A stretch of DNA of 64,000 bases from OCS116 cluster bacterium AG-435-F03 (GTDB lineage: Bacteria > Pseudomonadota > Alphaproteobacteria > MED-G09): NCBI GenBank assembly GCA_003212795.1, contig QCOV01000001.1, forward strand, positions 153,321 to 217,320, in the 5' to 3' direction. The notes beneath the pieces are model-generated. The model saw only the letters and a program-made list of their open reading frames with translations, made no database searches and had not been told where the DNA came from. Each line of letters begins with the position of its first letter. Positions within the stretch are counted from its first letter, which is position 1. Of the stretch, positions 29,511 through 40,468 are shown in pieces. Both the position numbers and the translations under genes were made by a program.

Positions 29511-30767
29511 ATGTCTACACCTTTTTTGATAATAATATACAAATTCTTCACTCATTTATTGAGCTTATTTACATGGATTATTTTTATTATTAGAACTATC
29601 AGAAAAAAAGAGGAATGGATCAGAAGAAAAGAAAGATTTGGAATAGTTGATATCGATAAAAAATCAAATAATTATATTTGGTTCCATGCAGCTAGCGTTG
29701 GAGAATTGCTTTCAATACAACCGCTAGTTAAAAAATTATTAAATGAAAATTATGATATCTTAATAACCACTACTACAGTAAGTTCAGCAAAATTATTTAA
29801 AAAAATACTACCCAATGGCGTTCAGCATCAATACATACCTTATGATGTAACAAAATACGCAAAACGTTTTTTAAATAGCTTAAATATTCAATTGGCAATT
29901 TTTGTTGAGTCAGAAATATGGCCAAATTTTATATTGGAATGTAAAAATAAAAATATTCCTTTGCTTCTCATAAATGCAAGATTTTCAGATAAATCATTTC
30001 AATATTGGGGTTATGCAAAAAAATCTTTAATTTATATATTAGATTCTTTTAAATTTATTATTCCTCAAAATAAGAAAACTTATAATTTTTATAAAAAATT
30101 AGGTTATGAAAATACTCAATTTTTCGGGAATATGAAACATGATGCTGATATATTGGAAGTAAATAATAATAAATTAGAGAATCTAAAAAAATCTATCTCC
30201 GATAAGAATATAATTTTAGCTGTTTCAACACATAATGGTGAAGAAGAAATTATATTTTCATTATTTAACAGAATGAAGCTCGAAATCACAGATTTGATGC
30301 TAATTATAGCGCCGAGGCATCCAGAAAGAGCTCAATCAATTTCTAATATAGCGTTAAAAAAAGGTTTTATTGATAAAAATATAAAATTTCTCTCTAAGAA
30401 TGAAGATGTTTCAGGTGAAACAGAGTTAATAATTTATGATAAGATTGGCGAACTTGGCGAGCTCTATACTATAGCAGATTCAGTTATTCTAGGCGGGGCA
30501 TTTAAAAATTATGGAGGTCACAATCCATTTGAACCAGCTAAATTTTCTATTCCTGTATTTACTGGACCAAATTTTCATAATTTTGAAGATGACTACAAAA
30601 ATCTTTTAAAAGCTGGAGGTGCAATTAATTTTACCGAAGAAAACTTTATAAAATTATTTAAAGATAAAAAAAGTTTAATTGATATGGGAAAAAAAGCTGA
30701 GAGATGTGTAAATGGATTTGGAGGGGCATCAGAAGATATTTTCAATATAATAAAGGATATAAAATAA
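29511..30767 (+). CDS. waaA: 3-deoxy-D-manno-octulosonic acid transferase
   Basis: Adds Kdo sugars to lipid IVA on the inner membrane. It has 418 residues: an N-terminal membrane-binding helix, the donor-family motif WFHAASVGELLS near residue 57, VESEIWPN near 127, APRHPERA near 266 and the C-terminal GGAFKNYGGHNPFEPA near 330. It follows the acyltransferase by 2 bp, and its stop overlaps the lpxK start (TAATG). Number of Kdo units added cannot be told. Confidence 0.95.
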   Translation: MSTPFLIIIYKFFTHLLSLFTWIIFIIRTIRKKEEWIRRKERFGIVDIDKKSNNYIWFHAASVGELLSIQPLVKKLLNENYDILITTTTVSSAKLFKKILPNGVQHQYIPYDVTKYAKRFLNSLNIQLAIFVESEIWPNFILECKNKNIPLLLINARFSDKSFQYWGYAKKSLIYILDSFKFIIPQNKKTYNFYKKLGYENTQFFGNMKHDADILEVNNNKLENLKKSISDKNIILAVSTHNGEEEIIFSLFNRMKLEITDLMLIIAPRHPERAQSISNIALKKGFIDKNIKFLSKNEDVSGETELIIYDKIGELGELYTIADSVILGGAFKNYGGHNPFEPAKFSIPVFTGPNFHNFEDDYKNLLKAGGAINFTEENFIKLFKDKKSLIDMGKKAERCVNGFGGASEDIFNIIKDIK

Positions 30768-31759
30768 TGGATATTAAGTTTTGGTGGAAGAAAGCTCCTG
30801 ATTTTATGTTATTTATAAATTTCTTTTTTGATTTTTTAATTTTAATAAAAAACCTTTTTATAAAAAAATATCAATCAAGATTAAAGGTAATATGTGTTGG
30901 TAATTTTACTCTTGGAGGTTCCGGTAAAACACCCACGGTAAGATATCTTAGGGAGGCTCTGACTAAAAAGGGCTATGACTGCGCAGTTCTTCTTAGAGGA
31001 TATAAAGGTAAATTTAAAGGTCCTCTAATTGTTGATATCAATACTCATTTATCATCTGAAGTTGGTGATGAAGCCTTATTGCATGCTAAAGATGGTTTAA
31101 CCATAGTTTCAAAAAACAGAGTCAAAGGTTGCAAATATATTGAAAAACTTGATGTCGATTTAATTATACTTGATGATGGTTTTCAAAATCCAAGTTTAAT
31201 TAAAGACTATAATCTAATTGTTGTTTCATCAAATAAAGGAATTGGCAACAAACTAATCTTTCCATTTGGCCCTTTGAGAGAGTCAATTAGAAATGGCAGA
31301 GAAAAAGTGAATATGGTAATTAAGTTAATAAATTCAAAACAAGATCATCATTCACTTTCATATGTTCATAAGTATTTTAGTAAAATTATAGATGCAGAGT
31401 ATCTAACTAAAATTAATGAAGATTTATCTGAAAATGTTGTTGTTTACACTGGCATAGCCGATCCTGATAAATTAATGTCTTCAATAATAAATAATAATAA
31501 AGTTATTAGCTCTTTTATTCTTAAGGATCATCAAGAGATCAATGAAAATCTTGCTAAAAAAATATTAATAAAATCTAAAGAAAATAATGCTGATATAATC
31601 ACCACTGAAAAAGATATTGTAAGGCTTTTAGGGGCTAACGAAGGTTCTTTTAAAGCTAAGCTATTTATAAAATCAAATGTAGTTGATTTAGACATAAAAG
31701 CTGATGAAGAATTATTAATTAATGATATAGAAGATTCAATTAATATAATTAAAAAATAG
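30767..31759 (+). CDS. lpxK: Tetraacyldisaccharide 4'-kinase
   Basis: Phosphorylates the lipid A disaccharide at position 4'. The track start at 30704 lies inside waaA; the ATG at 30767, overlapping the waaA stop, yields 330 residues. The N-terminal membrane helix is followed by the atypical P-loop VGNFTLGGSGKTPTV near residue 42, and DDGFQNPSL near 130, both typical of LpxK. Its end overlaps the convergent SDR by 11 bp. Last of the lipid A unit. Confidence 0.94.
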   Translation: MDIKFWWKKAPDFMLFINFFFDFLILIKNLFIKKYQSRLKVICVGNFTLGGSGKTPTVRYLREALTKKGYDCAVLLRGYKGKFKGPLIVDINTHLSSEVGDEALLHAKDGLTIVSKNRVKGCKYIEKLDVDLIILDDGFQNPSLIKDYNLIVVSSNKGIGNKLIFPFGPLRESIRNGREKVNMVIKLINSKQDHHSLSYVHKYFSKIIDAEYLTKINEDLSENVVVYTGIADPDKLMSSIINNNKVISSFILKDHQEINENLAKKILIKSKENNADIITTEKDIVRLLGANEGSFKAKLFIKSNVVDLDIKADEELLINDIEDSINIIKK

Positions 31760-32531
31760 CGTAACCGCCATCAACAATAAACATATCACCTGAATGATAA
31801 GCTGAAGCATCAGAAGCCAAATATGCAGCAATTCCACAGAAGTCCTTAGGCTCTCCCCATCTTCTCATTGGTACTCTACTTATTACTTTATCCGTGAATT
31901 TTTGATTATTTTGATTTATTGTTGTCATGTCAGTAGCAATCCAACCTGGTAAAATTGTATTTGCTCTTATTCCATATCTTGCATGTTCAACTGCAATTCC
32001 TTTAATCATTGAGATAATTCCACCTTTAGAAGCTGAATAAGGTTGAGTTTTAGCTGCGCCTTCTATACCAGCTAAACTAGCCACACCCACTACAGAGCCG
32101 CCAATATCACCATCTTTCGCTCTTTCAACCATATGTTTTGTTGTTTCTCTTAAAGTAAAAAAAACTCCATCTAAATTTACAGATAATACTTTTCTATAGG
32201 CATCGGTATCCATTTCTTCAAAAGATCCTCCAAAGACATTCATACCGGCATTAGCAAAAACTGAATCTATTCTTCCAAAATCATTCAGAACAGATTTAAC
32301 ATTATTAATTACTTCTTTTTCTTGTGATACATCAACCTCATAAGTCTTAACTTCGATGCTATATTTAGATAACAAATTTTTAGACTCTTCGTTTTTTTCT
32401 TTATTTCTGCCCCAGATTGCTATACTGGCGCCACATTCAGCTAAGCCCTCAGCCATTCCAAGTCCTATTCCACCATTTCCACCTGTAATTAATGCGACTT
32501 TTTCTGATAAATCAAATATTCCTTTTTTCAT
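31749..32531 (-). CDS. Short-chain dehydrogenase/reductase (gluconate dehydrogenase/FabG-like)
   Basis: Classical SDR of 260 residues. TGGNGGIG near residue 16, an arginine after the second strand (IWGRNKEK) that favours NADP(H), FANAG near 92, and catalytic SLAG and YSASK. It ends GDMFIVDGGYAIF. Closest look is to gluconate 5-dehydrogenase and 3-oxoacyl-ACP reductase-like enzymes, but the substrate is unknown. It stands alone, convergent with lpxK and divergent from the DUF192 gene. Confidence 0.8.
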   Translation of the reverse strand: MKKGIFDLSEKVALITGGNGGIGLGMAEGLAECGASIAIWGRNKEKNEESKNLLSKYSIEVKTYEVDVSQEKEVINNVKSVLNDFGRIDSVFANAGMNVFGGSFEEMDTDAYRKVLSVNLDGVFFTLRETTKHMVERAKDGDIGGSVVGVASLAGIEGAAKTQPYSASKGGIISMIKGIAVEHARYGIRANTILPGWIATDMTTINQNNQKFTDKVISRVPMRRWGEPKDFCGIAAYLASDASAYHSGDMFIVDGGYAIF

Positions 32532-32573
32532 ATTTCTTGCCTTATAATTTTTTTTCCTAAATAAATAGATAAT

Positions 32574-33023
32574 ATGTTCATTAAAGTTTTTCTTATATTT
32601 TTATTTTTATACAACAATAGCGTATTTGCAGAGTCTTATATTGAGAATCTTGAAATTATTAATGATATTGGAAAACCAATTCAATACCATGTTGAGGTTG
32701 CAAAAACTGATGAGGAACAAGCAATGGGCCTCATGAATAGATTAGATCTTAAAAATAATAGTGGGATGCTTTTTTTATTTGATAATGAAAAAAAAGCGTC
32801 ATTCTGGATGAAAAATACATTTATACCTTTAGATATTATTTTTATAAATAAGAATGGTAGTATTAATAGGATATATAAAAACACCAAACCAAAGAGTTTG
32901 AAAAGAATTAAATCAAAGGGAGAAGTTTTGGCAGTTTTAGAAATTAATGCAGGCGAAGCTAATAAACATAATATCGGTTATAGATCATTTATTAATTTGG
33001 AGGAGTTTATTTCCTCTTTTTAG
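32574..33023 (+). CDS. DUF192 family exported protein
   Basis: A 149-residue protein with a signal peptide (about residues 1-19, ending VFAES). The mature part is the DUF192 domain: [12 protein letters not shown] near residue 48, [19 protein letters not shown] near 64-82 and [10 protein letters not shown]. It should be periplasmic. No biochemical role is established for the family in bacteria like this one. Its stop overlaps that of greA by 4 bp. Confidence 0.88.
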   Translation: MFIKVFLIFLFLYNNSVFAESYIENLEIINDIGKPIQYHVEVAKTDEEQAMGLMNRLDLKNNSGMLFLFDNEKKASFWMKNTFIPLDIIFINKNGSINRIYKNTKPKSLKRIKSKGEVLAVLEINAGEANKHNIGYRSFINLEEFISSF

Positions 33024-33493
33024 TTGTATGAAACTTTTATAATTTCATAAGATTTACCTCCACCTGGAGTATTTACATCTACTTCATCACCAACAGATTT
33101 TCCAATAAGTGCTTTTGCAATAGGAGAAGAAATCGAAATCTTTTTTTCTTTAAAATCAGACTCTATATCCCCCACTATTTGATAATTTGCTTCTTCGTCA
33201 GTATCAAGATCAATTAATAGCACTTTGGCCCCAAATTTTATGTCTTTACCTGTTAATTTACTTGGGTCAATTACTTCTGCTTTGCTTAATAAATCCTCAA
33301 GTTCCATTATCCTCGTTTCATTATGAGCTTGCTCTTCTTTTGCAGCATGATATTCAGCATTTTCTGATAAATCTCCATGAGCTCTTGCTTCTGCAATAGA
33401 ATTAATAATTCTTGGCCTTTCGATGGTTTTAAGATTTTTGAGTTCATCTTCCACCTTTAATTTTCCATCACTTGTTATTGGTATTTTTTCCAT
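33020..33493 (-). CDS. greA: Transcription elongation factor GreA
   Basis: Rescues backtracked RNA polymerase by stimulating transcript cleavage. The 157-residue product has the N-terminal coiled coil with the acidic tip ([20 protein letters not shown] near residues 36-55) and a C-terminal FKBP-like domain ending in EIIKVSYN. Length and motifs are standard. It follows carB by about 50 bp in the carA-carB-greA order often found in alphaproteobacteria. Confidence 0.97.
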   Translation of the reverse strand: MEKIPITSDGKLKVEDELKNLKTIERPRIINSIAEARAHGDLSENAEYHAAKEEQAHNETRIMELEDLLSKAEVIDPSKLTGKDIKFGAKVLLIDLDTDEEANYQIVGDIESDFKEKKISISSPIAKALIGKSVGDEVDVNTPGGGKSYEIIKVSYN

Positions 33494-33542
33494 AGTAAAT
33501 CTCTTTACTTATTATGCTTTAAAGAAAAAAATTATTCAAACT

Positions 33543-36500
33543 CTACTTTTTATATGATTGAATTGTGTCAACATCCATTTCACCATTTTTAATAGCTTTT
33601 ATCCCTGAAACTGCAGCAATAGCACCAGAAACGGTTGTGTAATAAGGTATGCTATTTTCAAGAGAGGATCGTCTAATTGATTTAGAGTCTTTGATTGCTT
33701 GAGGTGTTTCAGTTGTATTGAATACAAGTGCAATATTATTATTTGTGATCTCATCTACAATATGAGGGCTTCCCTGAAGCACTTTATTAATTCTTTTTGC
33801 TTTTATTCCTTTTTCCTCTAAGAAGTCACATGTACCTCCGGTAGCTAAGATTGAAAAACCTATATCTTCTAACTCTTTAACTGGTTTATATATTTTTTCT
33901 TTATCAGTATCTTTTACTGAAACAAAAACAACTCCTCCAATTGGAACATTGGTTCCTCCAGCTATCTGGCTTTTTGCAAAAGCGATACCGAATTCCTTAT
34001 CTATTCCCATAACTTCACCCGTTGATCTCATTTCAGGACCTAAAATAGTATCCACTCCAGGAAATCTTTTAAATGGGAAAACTGCCTCTTTAACAGCAAT
34101 ATGCTCTAGTTTATTATCCTCATAATTTAGATCCTTCAATTGAACACCAGTCATAATTTTTGTAGCAATTTTGGCTATTGGATTGCCAGACACTTTTGCA
34201 ACGAAAGGAACAGTTCTACTTGCTCGAGGATTCACTTCAAGGATAAATATATCATTATCTTTAATTGCAAACTGAACATTCATTAATCCCTTCACATTCA
34301 TTGCCTTAGCAATTTTTATGACATTTATTTTTAATTTAGCAATAATTTCTTCGTTTAAAGAGAATGGTGGCATAGAACATGCAGAGTCTCCAGAGTGGAC
34401 GCCAGCTTCTTCAATATGTTCTAAAATTCCAGCAATATAGAAATCTTTACCGTCCGATAATGTATCTATATCAACTTCGATTGCATCTCTTAAATAAGAA
34501 TCTATTAGAACTGGGCTTGATCCAGACACTACTACAGCCTCGTTTATATATTTCTTAAGCTGATCTTCAGAATGAACTATTTCCATAGCCCTGCCTCCAA
34601 GAACATAAGACGGCCTAATTACAACCGGATAACCAACCTCATTAGCAATATTTATTGCCTCATTTGCTGATTTTGCAATACCATTATTTGGTTGCTTTAT
34701 TTGGAGTTCATCCATTAGATTTTTAAATCGATCTCTATCTTCTGCTAAATCAATGGCATCTTGATCAGTTCCTAATATTTTTATAGGAATATTATTAACT
34801 TCAAAATCTTTAGACAGCTTTAAAGGAGTTTGTCCACCAAATTGAACTATCGCACCAAGAAGATCACCGTTTTTAGACTCAATATTTATTATCTCTGAAA
34901 CATCCTCAAGAGTTAATGGCTCAAAATATAATCGATCAGATGTATCGTAATCAGTTGATACAGTTTCAGGGTTACAGTTAATCATTATGCTTTCAATATT
35001 TAAGTCTGCGAGAGCGAATGAGGCATGACAACAACAATAATCAAATTCTATTCCCTGCCCAATCCTATTTGGCCCTCCACCAAGGATAATTACCTTTTTA
35101 TTTTTAGTTGGAAAAGATTCGCAGTATTCATTTTCATTATAAATATCTCCTACATATGTTGAATACATATAATCTGTTTTTGTTTCAAATTCTGCAGCGC
35201 ATGTGTCGACTTTTTTATAAACAGGTCTCAAACCCATCTTAATTCTTTCATTTCTAACAATTGCCTCTTCCTCATTAATAAGTTTAGCTAGTCGCGAGTC
35301 AGAAAAACCCATTGATTTAATTAATTTGAAATTCTCTTTATCTTCTGGCAATCCATCTTTTTGAATAAGTTTTTCCCACATAATAATTTCTTCTATTTGT
35401 CTCAAGAACCATGGATCATAAAAAGTAATCGAATTTACTTCTTCAACTGTAAGACCAGATCTAAATGCTTCTGCGATATATAATAATCTCTCAGGGCAAG
35501 CAATTTTAAGGCTCTTTCTTATTTCTTCTTTTGTGAAGCCTTTTTCAGATAATTCATTAAAGCCTTCAAGGTCGTTCTCAAGAGATCTCAATCCTTTTTG
35601 TATAGATTCTTGAAAATTACCACCTATAGACATGGCCTCACCAACAGATTTCATTGAGGTAGTTAATGTGGATTCTGATCCTGGAAATTTTTCAAAAGCA
35701 AATCTTGGTATTTTTGTAACAACATAATCAATTGAAGGCTCAAATGAGGCAGGTGTTGTCGTTGTAATATCGTTCACCAATTCATCAAGATTATAACCTA
35801 CTGCCAATAGTGCTGCTATCTTAGCTATTGGGAAACCTGTAGCTTTTGAGGCTAGTGCAGATGATCTTGATACCCTTGGATTCATTTCAATTATAACAAT
35901 TCTTCCATCTTTTGGATTAACAGCAAATTGAACATTAGAGCCACCGGTATCTACTCCTATTTCTTTTAAAGTTTTTATTGATGCATTTCTAAGTTCTTGA
36001 TATTCCCTGTCTGTTAATGTCAATGCTGGTGCAACAGTTATTGAGTCACCAGTATGAACACCCATAGGATCAATATTTTCAATAGAACAAATTATTATGC
36101 AGTTGTCAGATTTATCTCTAACAACTTCCATTTCAAATTCTTTCCATCCTATAACCGACTCTTCAACTAGAACTTCACTATTAGGTGAGTTTTTTAATCC
36201 ATCACCAACAATTTGATTAAATTCCTTAACATTATAAGCTATTCCACCTCCTGTTCCACCAAGCGTAAAAGAAGGCCTAATTATTGCTGGTAATCCAATG
36301 CTATCAATTTTACTATTAGCTTCTTCAAGTGTGTGAGCGATAAAGGATTTTGGTGTTTCCAGGCCTATAGAATTCATTGCCACTCTAAATTCTTCTCTAT
36401 TTTCAGCTTTTGAAATTGCTTCTTTATTTGCACCAATTAATTCAACATTATTTTTTTCAAGAAAACCTGAACTTGCAATTTCTAGAGATACATTTAAGGC

Positions 36501-36782
36501 CGTTTGACCCCCCATTGTGGGCAATAAAGCATCCGGTTTTTCCTTCAATATTATTTTTTCAATAATTTCGCTAGTAATAGGTTCGATATAAGTTGCATCA
36601 GCAACCTCGGGATCCGTCATAATTGTTGCAGGATTAGAATTAACTAGAATAATTCTATAGCCTTCTTTCTTAAGAGCTTTACATGCTTGTGTTCCTGAAT
36701 AATCGAACTCACAGGCTTGGCCAATTATAATTGGGCCTGCACCTATAATTAATATACTTTTGATATCTTCTCTTTTAGGCAT
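33543..36782 (-). CDS. carB: Carbamoyl-phosphate synthase large subunit
   Basis: Makes carbamoyl phosphate for pyrimidines and arginine. Two homologous ATP-grasp halves are visible ([22 protein letters not shown] in part, and [21 protein letters not shown] in part near residue 560), followed by an MGS-like allosteric domain near 940-1079. The track starts at a TTG (36797); the ATG at 36782 overlaps carA by 8 bp and gives 1079 residues, near the usual 1075. No insertion or loss seen. Confidence 0.97.
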   Translation of the reverse strand: MPKREDIKSILIIGAGPIIIGQACEFDYSGTQACKALKKEGYRIILVNSNPATIMTDPEVADATYIEPITSEIIEKIILKEKPDALLPTMGGQTALNVSLEIASSGFLEKNNVELIGANKEAISKAENREEFRVAMNSIGLETPKSFIAHTLEEANSKIDSIGLPAIIRPSFTLGGTGGGIAYNVKEFNQIVGDGLKNSPNSEVLVEESVIGWKEFEMEVVRDKSDNCIIICSIENIDPMGVHTGDSITVAPALTLTDREYQELRNASIKTLKEIGVDTGGSNVQFAVNPKDGRIVIIEMNPRVSRSSALASKATGFPIAKIAALLAVGYNLDELVNDITTTTPASFEPSIDYVVTKIPRFAFEKFPGSESTLTTSMKSVGEAMSIGGNFQESIQKGLRSLENDLEGFNELSEKGFTKEEIRKSLKIACPERLLYIAEAFRSGLTVEEVNSITFYDPWFLRQIEEIIMWEKLIQKDGLPEDKENFKLIKSMGFSDSRLAKLINEEEAIVRNERIKMGLRPVYKKVDTCAAEFETKTDYMYSTYVGDIYNENEYCESFPTKNKKVIILGGGPNRIGQGIEFDYCCCHASFALADLNIESIMINCNPETVSTDYDTSDRLYFEPLTLEDVSEIINIESKNGDLLGAIVQFGGQTPLKLSKDFEVNNIPIKILGTDQDAIDLAEDRDRFKNLMDELQIKQPNNGIAKSANEAINIANEVGYPVVIRPSYVLGGRAMEIVHSEDQLKKYINEAVVVSGSSPVLIDSYLRDAIEVDIDTLSDGKDFYIAGILEHIEEAGVHSGDSACSMPPFSLNEEIIAKLKINVIKIAKAMNVKGLMNVQFAIKDNDIFILEVNPRASRTVPFVAKVSGNPIAKIATKIMTGVQLKDLNYEDNKLEHIAVKEAVFPFKRFPGVDTILGPEMRSTGEVMGIDKEFGIAFAKSQIAGGTNVPIGGVVFVSVKDTDKEKIYKPVKELEDIGFSILATGGTCDFLEEKGIKAKRINKVLQGSPHIVDEITNNNIALVFNTTETPQAIKDSKSIRRSSLENSIPYYTTVSGAIAAVSGIKAIKNGEMDVDTIQSYKK

Positions 36783-37938
36783 TCGTTTGTTTCTCAATAT
36801 TTTCTAAAAATTTATCAAATAAATAATAGCTATCATTTGGTCCAGGGGATGCTTCAGGATGATGCTGAACTGAAAAAATCGGCTTATTAATCATCTCAAT
36901 TCCACAATTGCTACCATCAAATAAACTAGTATGAGTTTCTATAATACCTTCAGGTAAATTATCACTCCTTACAGCAAAACCATGATTCATGGATGTAATG
37001 CTTACACTTGAGTCATAATTATTTTTTACTGGATGATTTGCCCCATGATGACCTTGGTGCATCTTATATGTCTCTAACCCTAATGATAATGCAAGTAATT
37101 GATGACCGAGACAAATACCAAATATTGGTATATTTGAGTCAATTAGTTTTTTGATTACAGGAATTGCATATATTCCAGTAGCACTTGGATCGCCAGGACC
37201 ATTTGATAAGAAAACTCCATCTGGTTTTAAATTAATTATGTCACTATATGATGAAGTGCAAGGAACCAATGATATTTTTTTAAATCTTGAAGATAGACAT
37301 CTTAATATATTTTTTTTCACTCCATAATCGACAACAACAACATGAGCATTAATTCTTTTTCTTTTAATCTTACTGTTATAAATATTAATTTCTTTTTCAT
37401 CCCATAAGGTTGTTTCTTTACAGGTTACAAGTTTAGCAAGGTCTTGATCATTTATTCCTTTAAACTTTTTAGTATCTTCTAAATAATCTTCAAATTCTTC
37501 AATACCATTATTATTGTGTACTATAGTGCCATTTATAAGGCCTTTTTCTCTAATTAAATTAGTTAGAGCTCTTGTATCTATTCCATAAATACCTACTATT
37601 GAATTATCCTTTAGCCAATTGTCTAGGTTAATTTCAGATCTCCAATTTGAAGGGTCAGTTATTAGGGATCTAAAGACTGCACCGCTAATATAAGGTCGGT
37701 CTGAACTTTCATTATCCTCTAAATTTAGACCGACATTGCCTATATGAGGAAATGTAAAAGTTATTATCTGCGAACAATAAGATGGATCTGTCATGATTTC
37801 CTGGTAGCCTGATATTGCAGTATTAAAACAGACTTCTCCAGAAGATCTTCCTATAGTCCCAAATCCAAAACCTTTGAAAATAGTACCATCATTTAAAATT
37901 AATGCGCCCGTTGGTTTTTTTGAAACCCAATTTACCAT
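36775..37938 (-). CDS. carA: Carbamoyl-phosphate synthase small subunit
   Basis: Glutamine amidotransferase subunit that feeds ammonia to CarB. It has 387 residues: the N-terminal domain with [13 protein letters not shown] near residue 35, and the class I amidotransferase domain with the nucleophile in [15 protein letters not shown] near 270 and the His/Glu pair in [11 protein letters not shown] near 355. First gene of carAB. The 242 bp upstream gap up to yqeY is A+T-rich and must hold promoters for both directions; I could not define them. Confidence 0.97.
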   Translation of the reverse strand: MVNWVSKKPTGALILNDGTIFKGFGFGTIGRSSGEVCFNTAISGYQEIMTDPSYCSQIITFTFPHIGNVGLNLEDNESSDRPYISGAVFRSLITDPSNWRSEINLDNWLKDNSIVGIYGIDTRALTNLIREKGLINGTIVHNNNGIEEFEDYLEDTKKFKGINDQDLAKLVTCKETTLWDEKEINIYNSKIKRKRINAHVVVVDYGVKKNILRCLSSRFKKISLVPCTSSYSDIINLKPDGVFLSNGPGDPSATGIYAIPVIKKLIDSNIPIFGICLGHQLLALSLGLETYKMHQGHHGANHPVKNNYDSSVSITSMNHGFAVRSDNLPEGIIETHTSLFDGSNCGIEMINKPIFSVQHHPEASPGPNDSYYLFDKFLENIEKQTNA

Positions 37939-38180
37939 GCTATTGACCTTTTAAAAAAATGAAAAAAATATGAATTTATTAAGAGTGGATTAGAAATAAA
38001 AAAATTAAATAGGCCCATCAAGTTTTTCTCAGTAAAAAGATAATTGAAAACGAATCAATTATTTTAAACACAAATTGACGAAATTTATAAATACTAAACG
38101 AGTGAGTCAAGAAACAAATCAAATGATGGTTTTTTTTTTAATTTTATATATCCTTATTAACTTAAATATTGGAGTGATAA

Positions 38181-38639
38181 ATGCTTAAAACTAAACTAAA
38201 AGATGAATTGATTTTATCAATGAAAGAAAAAAATCAGTTAAGGGTTTCTACTCTTAGGATGATTAATGCATCTATTAAGGATTTAGAAATTAGTCAAAGA
38301 ATAAATAAACAAACTGAAGACGCTTCAGATAATGATATAATTGGGATTCTTGTTAAAATGGTTAAACAAAGAAAAGAATCTGCTGAAACTTACAAGCAAG
38401 GTAATAGAGATGATTTATATAAAAAGGAGATAGAAGAAATTAAAATTATTGAGGAATTTTTACCAAAACAGCTATCAGAAGATGAGATCATTAAAATAAT
38501 TGAGGATTTAATTTCACAAAATAATATATCAGATATTAGTGGAATGGGTTTAATAATGTCTGAACTCAAAAAAAAATATTCTGGACAATTAGATTTAGGT
38601 TTGGCTTCTCAAATAATTAAGGATAGAATTAATTTTTGA
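38181..38639 (+). CDS. GatB/YqeY domain protein
   Basis: A 152-residue protein of the YqeY family, related to the tRNA-binding tail of the GatB amidotransferase subunit. It opens MLKTKLKDELILSMKEKN and has LRMINASIKDLEI and EEFLPKQLSEDEI, all typical. A TTGGAGTG ribosome site precedes the ATG. It is the first gene of yqeY-dnaG-rpoD, a conserved macromolecular-synthesis order (rpsU is absent). Function is not established. Confidence 0.92.
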   Translation: MLKTKLKDELILSMKEKNQLRVSTLRMINASIKDLEISQRINKQTEDASDNDIIGILVKMVKQRKESAETYKQGNRDDLYKKEIEEIKIIEEFLPKQLSEDEIIKIIEDLISQNNISDISGMGLIMSELKKKYSGQLDLGLASQIIKDRINF

Positions 38640-38653
38640 GGAACAAAATAGTA

Positions 38654-40468
38654 ATGAAATTTTCGAAATCCCTTCTAGATGAAATCAAAAACAAAATAGA
38701 AATATCTGATATTGTAGGAAAAAGAGTAGTACTTCAGAAAAGAGGTAAGGAATTCGTAGGTTTATCACCTTTTCAGAATGAAAAAACACCTTCCTTTACA
38801 GTAAATAATGAAAAGCAATTTTATCATTGTTTTTCCTCAAATAAGCATGGGGATATTTTTACATTTCTTGTTGATGTAGAGGGACTCTCATTTCCTCAAG
38901 CGGTGGAGCAACTAGCAGAACAGGCTGGAGTAGAATTAAGAGCATTAACCAAAGATGAAGAAAAAAAAATTTCTGGTAGAAAAAAACTTTATTCTATCGT
39001 GGAAATGGCAAATAATTTTTTTATGAATAATCTATTAAGCGATAATAGAGCTTTAGGTTATCTAAATGAAAGGGGGATAAATAAGGAAGTAATTTTAGAA
39101 TATAAGATTGGTTATGCAAAAGATAGCTTTTCTTCACTTCATGAATATCTCCTTGATAAGGGCATATTGAACGAAGATATATTGCTTGCAGGATTGATTA
39201 TTAAAAGTGAGAAGAAAAAAAATAGTTACTATGATCGTTATAGGGATCGAATAATATTCCCGATTACCAATAAATTTGGAAAAATAGTTGGTTTTGGAGG
39301 AAGAGTTATAAATGAAGATGATAAACCTAAATATATGAACTCCCCTGAAACAGAAATATTTCACAAAGGTAGTTTGTTATATAACTACTCGAATATAAAA
39401 TCTCCTGTAAAACAAATAGATGATCTTGTTGTTGTAGAGGGTTATATGGACGCTATAAGTTTATGCTCTCAGGGCTTTAAAAATGTTGTTGCCCCATTAG
39501 GTACGGCTATGACAGAGAAACAACTCAATTTAATTTGGGAATTAGTCGACTCACCGATTTTATGTTTTGATGGAGATAAGGCAGGTAAAAAGGCATCAGA
39601 AAGAGTAATTGAATTAGCTATACCAAATTTAAAACCAGGAAAGAATATAAGGTTTATAAGTCTAAATGATGATTTGGATCCTGATGATTATGTGAAAAAA
39701 AACGGAATCAAATCTTTTTTCCGATTAGCTAAAGATTCTACTTCGCTAAATGATCAAATATGGCGAAATTATTTAAATAAAGCTGATATTTCAACTCCTG
39801 AGGGTAAGGCAAATTTAGAGAAAGAATTGCGCTCTTTATTAAGACTTGTAGGAGATAAAAATATAAGAAAACATTATGGTTTATTTTTTAAAGAGTCTTT
39901 GGATAAAATTTTTTATAATAATAAAACAAATTTTGTACCTCTAAATAGGAAAAATAAATCAAATATATTTGATAAAATAAAAATTAAAGATAGTAAGGTT
40001 GGATCAGGAGAAAAAATTCCTTCTGGCCTCGAAACATTGTTAATCTCAGGGATTTTGATTTATCCAGAAATCATCGAAAGTAATATTGAAGAGATTGAAT
40101 CTCTTATTATTAATCATACTCTTCTTGATCAGGTAAGAAATGAAATATTAGATTTATTTGTTTCTGAAAAATCACCTGATTTAGTAATAATAAAGGATTT
40201 TATAAGTAATAACTATAATGAGATTTTAAAAAAGGAGTTAAAATTTTCAAAGAAATACTGGTCTAACTATGAAAATTCCACTATAGAAACTATTTCATCA
40301 ATTTGGGTTGAAATATTAGAGGATGATCAACATATTAAATCTTTAGAAATTGAAATAAATAATTTTGATAAGAATGTCAAAGATGACAATAATGAAAAAA
40401 GGTTAATAAGTATTTTAGAGAAGAAAGACTTTGAATTAAAAAAAATAACTGAAAAATATGGCCAATAA
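38654..40468 (+). CDS. dnaG: DNA primase with degenerate zinc ribbon
   Basis: Makes RNA primers for replication. The track start is a TTG; the ATG at 38654 with GAGGA about 12 bp upstream gives 604 residues. The N-terminal CHC2 zinc domain is recognisable, but only one of four ligands remains: GLSPFQNEK (Ser38, Gln41) and YHCFSSNK (Cys59, Ser62) in place of CPFH and HCFGC. The TOPRIM core is intact, with VVEGYMDAI near residue 260 and [11 protein letters not shown] near 305. The C-terminal helicase-binding part is variable. It lies between yqeY and rpoD. Confidence 0.95.
   Translation: MKFSKSLLDEIKNKIEISDIVGKRVVLQKRGKEFVGLSPFQNEKTPSFTVNNEKQFYHCFSSNKHGDIFTFLVDVEGLSFPQAVEQLAEQAGVELRALTKDEEKKISGRKKLYSIVEMANNFFMNNLLSDNRALGYLNERGINKEVILEYKIGYAKDSFSSLHEYLLDKGILNEDILLAGLIIKSEKKKNSYYDRYRDRIIFPITNKFGKIVGFGGRVINEDDKPKYMNSPETEIFHKGSLLYNYSNIKSPVKQIDDLVVVEGYMDAISLCSQGFKNVVAPLGTAMTEKQLNLIWELVDSPILCFDGDKAGKKASERVIELAIPNLKPGKNIRFISLNDDLDPDDYVKKNGIKSFFRLAKDSTSLNDQIWRNYLNKADISTPEGKANLEKELRSLLRLVGDKNIRKHYGLFFKESLDKIFYNNKTNFVPLNRKNKSNIFDKIKIKDSKVGSGEKIPSGLETLLISGILIYPEIIESNIEEIESLIINHTLLDQVRNEILDLFVSEKSPDLVIIKDFISNNYNEILKKELKFSKKYWSNYENSTIETISSIWVEILEDDQHIKSLEIEINNFDKNVKDDNNEKRLISILEKKDFELKKITEKYGQ

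Noticed and set aside
38130-38139. Run of ten T as a possible terminator before yqeY
   Set aside because: No stem precedes it on either strand that I could find, so it is not supported as a terminator.
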